Source: an uncultured Collinsella sp. (lineage in GTDB: Bacteria; Actinomycetota; Coriobacteriia; Coriobacteriales; Coriobacteriaceae). From it: 52,355 bases of DNA. Under the pieces are notes generated by a model. That model saw only the letters and a list, made by a program, of their open reading frames with translations. It was not told the origin of the DNA and did not search any database. This document shows positions 43,267-51,101 of the stretch, one piece after another (within the stretch, counting starts at the first letter, position 1; each line of letters opens with the position of its first letter). The translations under genes were made by a program, and so were the position numbers. The stretch lies in assembly GCA_900544995.1 (NCBI GenBank), contig UQXC01000007.1, positions 1-52,355 of the forward strand, read 5' to 3'.

Positions 43267-44868
43267 TCACGCGCCCCCTTTCTGGACGAGTTCATCCAAG
43301 AGCTTCTCCGAAAACAGGTTGCCGCGACCCAGCTGCCCGTCGGGATCGAGCTGGAGCTTGAGCCGCGCCGACTCGACCATGGCCTCGTGACCGTACATCG
43401 TCTCTAAGAAGCCCGCTTTGATCTTGCCGACGCCGTGTTCGGCGGAGACGGCGCCGCCCATGGCCGTGACCTCCGCAGCCCACTGGGCAAACAGCTCGCC
43501 ACCGCGACGGTAGTCCTGCGCATCGCGCGGCAGGATGTTCACATGCAGATGGTTGTTACCGATGTGCCCCCAGGCAGCAGATTCAAGCCCGCTTTCGGCC
43601 AACGTGCGGCGATAGAGCGCAACGACATCGGCAAGGCACGCGTTGGGCACCGACATGTCCGATCCCAGCTTGGTGATGGTGGGGTCGGTGCGGCGGCGTT
43701 CGTCGATGAGCATGTTGACGCTCTCGGGGACCGCGTGGCGGAAGAATCGTTGGCATTCGCGATCGACTTCGGTGCGCGCGACCCACGTCGCATCGTCGTG
43801 GCCGCCCGCAAGCTCCAAAACCCATCCCAGGTGGTACAGCTCCTCAGTCGCCTGGGCTTCGTCGTCGCAGTCGAGCTCCACGTAGACACAGACCTTGGCC
43901 TCTTTGTCGAGCGCCGGTAGCGAGGCAAACGCCGTCGACTGCTCGCGCTGGCGACGTAGAATATCCAGGGCGCCAGCGTCGAAGTACTCGATGGCAGCCG
44001 CATGGGACAGGACGGGACGCACGGAATCGGTAAAGGACACGGCCTTGTCTTCGCTATCGAAAAAGCAGCTCACACCCCAAACGACCGCAGGCGCCGCCTG
44101 CAGGACAATCTCGAGCTCGGTAATGACGCCGAGTGTGCCGCACGCACCGATAAACAGATCGATAGCATCCATTTCGTCCGCAACGAAATAGCCTGAGGCA
44201 TTTTTTGTCTTGGGCATGGTATATCCGGGAAGATCGAGCCCGAGCTTACGGCCCGCTGCCGTCACGAGCGACAGGTGGCGGCCTTGGGCAAAAGCCTTGC
44301 CGCGCTGAAGCTCAAGCAAATCGCCATCAGCCAGCGCGACGTGGAGTCCCGTGATATGTGGGCGCATGGGGCCGTAGGCGTAGCTGCGGGCACCAGAGGC
44401 GTTACATGCCGCCATGCCGCCCAGACAGGCAGACGTCTCGGTGGGATCGGTGGGAAAGAACTGCTCGGGGGCCTCTTGGAACTCCTCGTAGGCCTCAAGC
44501 GATGCCTGGTCCCAACCAGCAGTCGGCAGCACCTTCTTACTCAGCTGCTTGCGCAGCTCCGAGAGCACAACGCCCGGCTCCACGCGCAGCAGAAATTGGC
44601 CTTGTTCATCGCGGCGAAGGCCCAAGTAGCGATTCATACGGGAAGTATTGAGGATATGCCCGCCGTGGGGCACGGCACCGGCGGCAAGGCCGGTTCGGGC
44701 GCCCTGAACCGTTACCGGGACACGCTCGGCATGGAGCTTTTCCAAAATGGCACGGACCTCGTCTTCCGTTGTCGGAAACGAGATGCTCGAGGCCTCGCCC
44801 GATGCGCGAGACTCGTCGCGACCATACTCTTCGAACTCGTCGGTGAAGGGTTTGATGGTTGCAGACAC
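43267..44868 (-). CDS. lctD: FAD-linked lactate dehydrogenase, LctD/GlcD-type
   Basis: This 533-residue flavoprotein has an FAD_binding_4 N-terminal half (VTVQGARTGLAAGAVPHGG, GGMAACNASGARSYAYGPMRPH) and an FAD-oxidase C-terminal domain with GHIGNNHLHVNILP and SAEHGVGKIK. It resembles D-lactate and glycolate dehydrogenases. Its linkage to the two ETF genes, one fused to ferredoxin, suggests lactate oxidation to pyruvate with NAD+ reduction helped by reduced ferredoxin. GTG start at 44868 with GGGGGAG five bases upstream. No lactate permease lies adjacent. Confidence 0.88.
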   Translation of the reverse strand: MSATIKPFTDEFEEYGRDESRASGEASSISFPTTEDEVRAILEKLHAERVPVTVQGARTGLAAGAVPHGGHILNTSRMNRYLGLRRDEQGQFLLRVEPGVVLSELRKQLSKKVLPTAGWDQASLEAYEEFQEAPEQFFPTDPTETSACLGGMAACNASGARSYAYGPMRPHITGLHVALADGDLLELQRGKAFAQGRHLSLVTAAGRKLGLDLPGYTMPKTKNASGYFVADEMDAIDLFIGACGTLGVITELEIVLQAAPAVVWGVSCFFDSEDKAVSFTDSVRPVLSHAAAIEYFDAGALDILRRQREQSTAFASLPALDKEAKVCVYVELDCDDEAQATEELYHLGWVLELAGGHDDATWVARTEVDRECQRFFRHAVPESVNMLIDERRRTDPTITKLGSDMSVPNACLADVVALYRRTLAESGLESAAWGHIGNNHLHVNILPRDAQDYRRGGELFAQWAAEVTAMGGAVSAEHGVGKIKAGFLETMYGHEAMVESARLKLQLDPDGQLGRGNLFSEKLLDELVQKGGA

Positions 44869-45212
44869 GCGAACTCCCCCTTTAGCTAACTACAGTATTT
44901 GCAGGGAGATGTTACCGCATCGTTTCGTCGACGTGTTCGAGACCGTCTCCATAATTGGCGATTTTTACGTTCGTGCAATTCGGCGAGCGGCTTGATTTCC
45001 TCGGCAGACGATGCTTTTGACACATATGGCCCGCCGTCGCCGACCGCGCGATTGTCGCTTGAAAAAAGTTGGAGTATTTTTTGCCGCCTTTTACCTGCGG
45101 AGACGCCAATCCGTCAAGCATTTGGTCAGAAATTGGTCAAGTAGCGGCTGATACGGTCGGCGTCGACAGCCAAAACCGATAGAAGTTTTGGCCCAGAAGC
45201 AGGGAGGTTCCC
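44869..45212. other. Divergent intergenic region between lctD and the surface-protein genes
   Basis: This 344-base stretch holds no gene. TTGACA at about 45017 on the plus strand could be a -35. TTGGTCA occurs twice, at 45122-45128 and 45133-45139, an 11-base spaced direct repeat upstream of the 45213 gene that may be an operator. No firm promoter assignment is possible. Confidence 0.4.
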
Positions 45213-45509
45213 ATGGCATATTACTGGCCCCAGTACGGCATCGCCATCGAAGTCGACGACGATCCCCATCTCCTGCCTTTCGACGAAGAGGCATTCCCCG
45301 ATACGACGGTCTACCACGTTACCACCGATGTGATCTGCGACCCCGAGTCGTTCTCGGCGCTCGCCCACCACATCGCGCATATCCACGACATCGAGCTCCC
45401 TCCCGACTTCGAAGAGCTCGTCTACTCGCGCCGCCTGATGCTTCAAATGCTCTTTGGAGCGGACCCGTCCACCTTTGCGCGCATCTATACCGCCAAGGAT
45501 GCCGCATGA
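45213..45509 (+). CDS. Small acidic hypothetical protein
   Basis: This 98-residue, acidic protein starts MAYYWPQYGIAIEVDDDPH. It has no signal peptide or membrane helix, and I recognise no family. AGGGAGG lies five bases before the ATG. It overlaps the next gene by ATGA, so the two are translated together. It may be a cytosolic partner of the membrane protein that follows. Confidence 0.7.
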   Translation: MAYYWPQYGIAIEVDDDPHLLPFDEEAFPDTTVYHVTTDVICDPESFSALAHHIAHIHDIELPPDFEELVYSRRLMLQMLFGADPSTFARIYTAKDAA

Positions 45510-46015
45510 GCGCGAAGAAGCCACCCCGCTTTGCAGGCCTGGGTCGTCGCAAGAAGCTCATCGTTGCCTGCTTGGCCATCGTCTGCGCCCTTGTCGCCGT
45601 AGGACTATACGCTTGGCAGTCGCAGCCCGTACCCGAGGCGGGCGCTTCGGTTACGACGGCCGAGGGCAAAACGCGTCAGGAAATCCAAGATGAGCTCGAC
45701 GCCATCGTCCGCGACAACATGATGACGATTTCGGTCGCACCGGTCGCTCAGCTGCAGGAGGATGGCAAGCTGCGCGTCAACGTGCAAAACGTCCAAGACA
45801 ATAAATTTCCCCAGCGATTCCGCGTCATCCAAAACGACGAGACCATATACGAATCCGATGTGGTCGAGACCGGCAAAACGGTCGAGACATGCCCCGCCGG
45901 CGACATCGAGGAAGGTGAGGCGTATATCGAGATCCAGGCGCTTGACGCCAAGACCTATGACAGCCACGGCAACCCGACACGCGTCAAGGTACGGGTTGAG
46001 CAAGCCGAGAACTAG
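45506..46015 (+). CDS. Membrane-anchored hypothetical protein
   Basis: This 169-residue protein has basic residues (RRKK) before one helix (LIVACLAIVCALVAVGLYAW) and an exterior part of about 125 residues, with a helical stretch and then probable beta strands (SVAPVAQLQEDGKLRVNVQN). It lacks a sorting motif. The start overlaps the stop of the preceding gene. Related proteins probably occur next to secreted proteins in Coriobacteriia, but no function is known. Confidence 0.72.
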   Translation: MSAKKPPRFAGLGRRKKLIVACLAIVCALVAVGLYAWQSQPVPEAGASVTTAEGKTRQEIQDELDAIVRDNMMTISVAPVAQLQEDGKLRVNVQNVQDNKFPQRFRVIQNDETIYESDVVETGKTVETCPAGDIEEGEAYIEIQALDAKTYDSHGNPTRVKVRVEQAEN

Positions 46016-46104
46016 CTTTCCGGTCGACGCGGCACCGCACGCGATTCACCAGCATTCGTCCAATCATCGCGGGGACGGCCCGCGGCGAATAGAAAGGAAC
46101 GACC

Positions 46105-46704
46105 ATGGACATCACCAGGAATCTGAACGGAGCCAGAGCGCTCGTCGTGGGTGCAGGGCTCGCGCTCGCGCTCGCAATGGGCGCCGCCCCGACGCCAGCT
46201 ATGGCAGCCGGGCGTGTTGGAACCACGAAGGTAATGGTCAAGACCGAGATCGACAACATCAAGTTCAACGCACCGACGGTTATTCCCTTCGTCGCCCAAG
46301 CCGACGGCACGCTTCAGGGTCCCTCAGAAGACGCGATCACCATCGACAATCTTTCGGCCTACGGCATCCATGTCACCAACATGAAAATCGACGCCATGAA
46401 CACCTGGACCATTGCCGCCGACGCCAAGGCCGGAACCGCGCAGAACTCCATCGACTTTAAGGTCGGCCCCGACGGCGCACTCCAGAACGCCAGTGCCGCA
46501 ACGCAGGGGACAGGCCTCGATCTTTCCAAGAATGCAGCCTTCGACATGGGCTACCAGGGCATTGCCGGCGGCACGGACAAAATTAAGCTCAAGACGAGCG
46601 GGAATGTCGCCCGCGTCACGCGCGACATCTTCCACGTAACCGGCGAAGGCGATCAGGTTGCAACGATCACCTGGACGGTCGAGCCCGGTGCGCACACGGC
46701 ATAA
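46105..46704 (+). CDS. Secreted protein with WxL-like repeat
   Basis: This 199-residue protein has an N-terminal signal peptide (VVGAGLALALAMGAAPTPAMA, cut near residue 34) and a beta-rich mature part (IKFNAPTVIPFVAQADGTL, PSEDAITIDNLSAYGIHVTN). It looks like the WxL-type or camelysin-like surface proteins of gut Gram-positives. It has no LPXTG sorting motif. GAAAGG precedes the ATG. The next gene overlaps its end by 17 bases. Confidence 0.75.
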   Translation: MDITRNLNGARALVVGAGLALALAMGAAPTPAMAAGRVGTTKVMVKTEIDNIKFNAPTVIPFVAQADGTLQGPSEDAITIDNLSAYGIHVTNMKIDAMNTWTIAADAKAGTAQNSIDFKVGPDGALQNASAATQGTGLDLSKNAAFDMGYQGIAGGTDKIKLKTSGNVARVTRDIFHVTGEGDQVATITWTVEPGAHTA

Positions 46705-46969
46705 GGCCGTCGCCCTGGCCGCCGCCACCGGCATCTTGGCGTTTGGCCCAGCCATGGCCTTTGCCCAGCAAGAACAGGCGCAGGCCGCCACGCAAGTGAC
46801 GGTCGACCTCTCGGGGCTCGACCGCGGCGACCGCGAGGAACCGTTGGCGCAGACAGGCGACAGACGATGGCTCTTGGCAGCAGGCGCCACAGCAGCAGGC
46901 GCGGGAACCGCCGGCCTCGGCCTGCACATCAAACGCAGCCAGAAACAAAACACGGACAGGCCGCACTAA
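46688..46969 (+). CDS. Very small sortase-anchored surface protein
   Basis: This 93-residue protein starts at GTG 46688. A signal peptide (VALAAATGILAFGPAMAFA) is followed by about 30 residues, then LAQTGD, a hydrophobic helix and the basic tail HIKRSQKQ. This layout is an LPXTG-like sorting signal with Ala in place of Pro. Little would remain outside after both ends are processed, so it may be a relic or a small peptide. An earlier TTG at 46658 is not needed. No sortase gene is nearby. Confidence 0.68.
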   Translation: MRTRHKAVALAAATGILAFGPAMAFAQQEQAQAATQVTVDLSGLDRGDREEPLAQTGDRRWLLAAGATAAGAGTAGLGLHIKRSQKQNTDRPH

Positions 46970-46987
46970 ATTAGCTAAGGAGACCCC

Positions 46988-48418
46988 ATGGCATCGAAGA
47001 ACCTTTTGCCCGTCGTCGCACTCTGCGGCGCGCTCGCAACCGGAACGCCTGTCGCCGCTTGGGCGACTCCCGTCATGGCAGACTCCTTACCAGCAGCCCT
47101 AAGCTCCGCATCAAATCCGTCGAGCGCCATTGCGTGCAAGCGTTTTTCGATCGCACAGGCTGCAATCTCAACCTCGGGATGCCTTCGTCGTAATACGGAC
47201 GGTTCGATAGTCGTGGATATCAATCGTTCGAACAAGGCAAACGGCTCCCAGGCGGGGTACGCCGTCTGCACGTGGCGCTCGGTTGTGCTCGACGCAGATG
47301 GCGATCCATGCAATTTAGAGCTGCGCATCGACATCGCTTCGATCGATGACTCGGCGAACGGAGCGAAGGTCGCCTTCGACGGTACGTTTTTTGAGAAAGG
47401 AGGCGGTATATGTCTGGGCTGCGCCGCCGCGAATGCAGACGACACGCAGCCCACCCTCTCATTCACGGCATCGTTGCGGCTGACCAAAGCCGACACCGAT
47501 GCCATCGCGGCGGGAGAAGCGTCCCTGCTGTTCTACGCCGTCAGCACCAAAGACACAGACGCTCATTTCGAGAAGTCAGCCGGATCACTCAGCCTTACAC
47601 GAGGGATAGAGGCAGGCCCTATTGAAATCGATGCCCACGCGCAAAGCAGGCAACGCATTCCTGCCGACCCGGCGCTTCTCGAAATGAAGTGGAACGGATC
47701 CGGAGCCATCGGAATTCTCCCCTCCGCGCTTGACGCCAAGACGCTCCCCCCAAACGACGAACCCATCAACGCAACCATACAAGAGGAGAGCGCGGTCAAA
47801 GAAGCAGGTGCGGGCGACACGCCGTCGCCGACAAAAAGCGTCCCAGCTTCTTTCGAAGCACCGAATGAGCCCGCTGCCGATCCAAACGATCCCGAGCTCG
47901 CGGACAGCCTGGGGCTTGCTGATCCTCAAGAGATCGATGAAGGTAACTGCTGCGTGCTTGCCGCGCTCGACCACACAGAGGTCATCGACGCTGCGAACAT
48001 CGAAGTTGCCGCCGCCAATCAGCCCGTCCGCAAGTCGGCTATCATCGCATTTCCTGAATCCATCGAAGTCGTCTTTTTGCCATCGGGCGAGGTCGTGGCC
48101 CCAACACTGCTCACCTTGTTGGGCGCCAAGAATACTCGAAACGAAATTAAAAAGGTCACAGTTGTCGACCCTGCAACAACCGCCAAGCTGCGTCTATACG
48201 CCGTTGCCACAAACGGAAGCAAGACCCTGGAATTCGATGGCGACACACTTCTAGCCTGGCGACGTCTGGACATTATGCAAGACGTCTCATATCAGATCGA
48301 ACTCGAAGGGTTTGATCGTGCCCGCGATGCCAATATCATCGCCGCGGCTATTGAATCCCCGCAGCGGCTTATGACACTGCGCTTTGAATACTATCCCTAT
48401 GTCCCGACAACCACCTGA
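46988..48418 (+). CDS. Secreted hypothetical protein
   Basis: This 476-residue protein has a signal peptide (LPVVALCGALATGTPVAAWA), eight bases after TAAGGAGA. The mature part contains beta-like stretches near 70-220 and a Pro/Asp/Glu-rich linker around 255-310 (EAPNEPAADPNDPELAD). No repeats, sorting motif or catalytic motif are seen. It follows the small anchored protein by 18 bases and should be co-expressed. The family and function are unknown. Confidence 0.72.
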   Translation: MASKNLLPVVALCGALATGTPVAAWATPVMADSLPAALSSASNPSSAIACKRFSIAQAAISTSGCLRRNTDGSIVVDINRSNKANGSQAGYAVCTWRSVVLDADGDPCNLELRIDIASIDDSANGAKVAFDGTFFEKGGGICLGCAAANADDTQPTLSFTASLRLTKADTDAIAAGEASLLFYAVSTKDTDAHFEKSAGSLSLTRGIEAGPIEIDAHAQSRQRIPADPALLEMKWNGSGAIGILPSALDAKTLPPNDEPINATIQEESAVKEAGAGDTPSPTKSVPASFEAPNEPAADPNDPELADSLGLADPQEIDEGNCCVLAALDHTEVIDAANIEVAAANQPVRKSAIIAFPESIEVVFLPSGEVVAPTLLTLLGAKNTRNEIKKVTVVDPATTAKLRLYAVATNGSKTLEFDGDTLLAWRRLDIMQDVSYQIELEGFDRARDANIIAAAIESPQRLMTLRFEYYPYVPTTT

Positions 48419-48536
48419 GGCTTAAATGCTGCGCATCATTCCTAATACCACTTATATAACGTATTAGATGGGTTGCGATGTGCCTCGCATTTCGTTCTGC
48501 TACGATTGCCACGTTGGCATCAATACAGGAGGGCTC

Positions 48537-49253
48537 ATGCCGGGCTTGGGAACAATCATCAACGTTGTGCTTTTAGTTGCGGGCGGTCTTTTAGGATTAG
48601 CGGGCGGCCGCTTCATTACACCGCGCATCCAAGACACGCTCATGAAAGCATCGGGGCTGTGCGTCCTGTTTATCGGCCTGGGCGGCACCATGCAAAAGAT
48701 GCTCATCATCGATGGAAAGGCGCTAGCGACCACCGGTACCACCATGCTCATCATCTCGTTTGCCCTCGGCTCGCTCATCGGCGAAGCCGTCAATCTGGAG
48801 GCGGCAATCGAGAACCTCGGTGAATGGCTCAAGCGAAAAACCGGCAGCGAGGGTGACAACGAGTTCACCAACGCCTTTGTCTCGACATCGCTCACGGTGT
48901 GCATCGGTGCCATGGCCATCGTGGGCTCGATTCAGGACGGCCTGCTCGGCGACTGGTCCACGCTCGCTCTCAAGGGCGCACTGGACTGCATCATCGTTTG
49001 CACCATGACGGCCTCGCTCGGACGCGGCTGCATCTTCTCGGCCCTGCCCGTCGCCGTGTTCCAGGGAACGATTACGCTGTTTGCCGGCGCGCTCTCCCCC
49101 ATCATGACCACCGCCGCCCTCGACAGCCTATCGCTCGTGGGCTCCATGCTCATCTTCTGCGTTGGCGTCAACCTCATCCGTCCTCAGACCTTCCGCACGG
49201 CCAATATGCTTCCCTCCGTCGTCATCGCCGTCATCTACGCCCTCCTGTTCTAA
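48537..49253 (+). CDS. DUF554 membrane protein
   Basis: This 238-residue protein begins MPGLGTIINVVLLVAGGLLGLAGG, typical of the DUF554 (YdfK/YqgA) family, and has about seven hydrophobic segments. GLGGTMQKM and ALGSLIGEAVNLE are further family markers. The molecular role is unknown. The ATG at 48537 follows AGGAGGG by four bases, and an upstream ATG at 48468 lacks one. It is a single-gene unit. Confidence 0.87.
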   Translation: MPGLGTIINVVLLVAGGLLGLAGGRFITPRIQDTLMKASGLCVLFIGLGGTMQKMLIIDGKALATTGTTMLIISFALGSLIGEAVNLEAAIENLGEWLKRKTGSEGDNEFTNAFVSTSLTVCIGAMAIVGSIQDGLLGDWSTLALKGALDCIIVCTMTASLGRGCIFSALPVAVFQGTITLFAGALSPIMTTAALDSLSLVGSMLIFCVGVNLIRPQTFRTANMLPSVVIAVIYALLF

Positions 49254-49295
49254 ATCTATCAACGCAGCGGCATCTCGAACACCTGTTTGATGCTG

Positions 49296-49304
49296 TGCTA
49301 TGAT
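49296..49304 (+). promoter_or_regulatory. Possible extended -10 promoter of the TerB-type gene
   Basis: TGC TATGAT at 49296-49304 is an extended -10, 36 bases before the GTG start. No -35 is clear. Confidence 0.35.
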
Positions 49305-49340
49305 ATGAGGTCACCGTAGCTGCGTTCGAGAGGAGAAGCG

Positions 49341-51101
49341 GTGGCCGACCAGGACATCAAGATGCTCATCGAGCGCATTATGGCCGAGGCCCGAACCCAT
49401 CAGTCCGCTCGCTTCTCACATGAGGTCTACGCAGACGAGCCGATTCTCAAAACCGGTCGTCAGATGCAGAATTTCCTTCCCGACCAATACCGCAAGATGC
49501 GCGAGATATCGCGCTGGCAGGATGACCCCAAAGGCGGCGCGGGCCGCTGGCTATCGGAGGCCGAGCTCTTCTACCGCCAAGGCTTGCTGATGGCCGATTT
49601 TGAGGACGACTGCCCCTACAACGGCACCTTTAAGTCGTACTTTCCCACCTACAACGCCATGAGCGACCGGCAGCTGCGCGGCTACTTTACCTGGCGTGCC
49701 CAAGTGCGCCGCGGAACCGTCGAGGAAACGTCTACGTCCTTTGCCTTTCTGTATCTCTATGAGCTGATTTGCGGCATTGGCATAGATGACCCGCTCGATG
49801 GTTTTAACAAGATCAAGGCCTTTTGGGATGCCTACCGCGCCTTCGAGCCCGGCATCGACCGGTTTGCACGCGTGTGGTTGCAGGACTACGCCGTGTTCCA
49901 TGGGCTCGACCCCAAGCTGCTTCGTGATTCTAAAACCGTCATGTTCGATAACGCCCTTATCGAGCTGCGGCGCGCGGCACGAGACCTTGTACCGGCACCG
50001 GCGCCGTCCGGCCAGACCCCCAAGCGTCGCAAAACCTCCGAGCCCACGCTCCCCCTTCCGCCCGATGAGGTGCGCGAGGAGCGACTCATGGCCGCCATCA
50101 ACGCCCTTTCCACGTACAACCTAAGTAACTCGCGGCTTGACCGCAGCCACCACCGCGATCTGCGCCACGTGGCATGCGCCGTGTATGTCCGCATGGCGCG
50201 CTACTATGACACGCACCGAAAGACCGGCATCGTGGCGAGTTTATTTGGGGAGGAGACGGCCATGCCCTACACCATGTTTGCCTCGGCCGTATTCTTTGCG
50301 CCCGAGCGCCACGAGGACTGCGAATACCGCCTGGACCCCATTCACATCTACCGTTGCCAAAATGGCTTTTGGGAATGCATGCGCATCCACGGCAGCAGAC
50401 AAAAAAGTAGCAAGCTCGGTGAGATGATGCGCGCTTGCGATCAGCGCCTGCGCCTGGCACTGGATCCTGGCCATCCCCTTAAGGAAGAGAAGGTCCCCAA
50501 ATATCTGGCTAAGATTATCGATGACGAGATCGTGGCATGGCTTTCGTGGGACGCCGCACACCAGCCCGTCAAGATCGATATCGACCTGACTCAGCTGGGG
50601 CACATTCGGAGCGCCGCTGCGCAAACGCGCGAAGCGCTTTTGATCGACGAGGAACGCGAGGACGGTGCACCTGTGGAAGCCGAGGCGACGCTTATAGAGC
50701 AACCGAACACCGAGTCTGCACCCGGCATGACTGCCGAACCTGGCGAGATGACCATACGGCAAGACGAACCCGACGAGCCGACTGTCTCCACCGAAGAGTT
50801 TGGCGTCGTGGCGCCGCTCCTCGCGTCTGTGGACGCACCCGTAGCGCCCGCGCCCACCGAAGCTGCGAACAAACTCGCGCCCGCCGCAGATGCCTTCCTT
50901 CGCGCGCTCCTCGAGCGGAACACGGCGCAGGCCACATTGGCGGTGGCACAGTCGGGCAAGAGTGAGGACATGCTCGTCGATAGCATCAACGAAGCGCTCT
51001 TTGACCTGGTGGGCGACACCGTTATTGAATTTGGCTCAGCAGGACCGCAGATTATCGAGGACTACGAAGCAGACGTGAGAGGATACCTAGACCATGAGTG
51101 A
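49341..51101 (+). CDS. TerB-N/TerB-C type protein
   Basis: This 586-residue protein starts at GTG with AGGAG five bases upstream. The N-terminal 220 residues look like the TerB-N domain (WLSEAELFYRQGLLMADFEDDCPYNGTF and FTWRAQVRRGTVEETSTSFAFLYLYELICGIG trimmed to fragments YFTWRAQVRRG and FAFLYLYELICG). A middle region, an acidic linker (about 430-510) and a likely TerB-C follow. TerB-N proteins occur with P-loop ATPases and helicases in predicted DNA-processing stress systems. Its stop overlaps the next ATG by eight bases. Confidence 0.75.
   Translation: MADQDIKMLIERIMAEARTHQSARFSHEVYADEPILKTGRQMQNFLPDQYRKMREISRWQDDPKGGAGRWLSEAELFYRQGLLMADFEDDCPYNGTFKSYFPTYNAMSDRQLRGYFTWRAQVRRGTVEETSTSFAFLYLYELICGIGIDDPLDGFNKIKAFWDAYRAFEPGIDRFARVWLQDYAVFHGLDPKLLRDSKTVMFDNALIELRRAARDLVPAPAPSGQTPKRRKTSEPTLPLPPDEVREERLMAAINALSTYNLSNSRLDRSHHRDLRHVACAVYVRMARYYDTHRKTGIVASLFGEETAMPYTMFASAVFFAPERHEDCEYRLDPIHIYRCQNGFWECMRIHGSRQKSSKLGEMMRACDQRLRLALDPGHPLKEEKVPKYLAKIIDDEIVAWLSWDAAHQPVKIDIDLTQLGHIRSAAAQTREALLIDEEREDGAPVEAEATLIEQPNTESAPGMTAEPGEMTIRQDEPDEPTVSTEEFGVVAPLLASVDAPVAPAPTEAANKLAPAADAFLRALLERNTAQATLAVAQSGKSEDMLVDSINEALFDLVGDTVIEFGSAGPQIIEDYEADVRGYLDHE

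Noticed and set aside
46658..46969. Longer start at TTG 46658 for the small sortase substrate
   Set aside because: It adds ten residues in front of a good signal peptide and overlaps the previous gene by 47 bases; GTG 46688 gives a canonical N-terminus.
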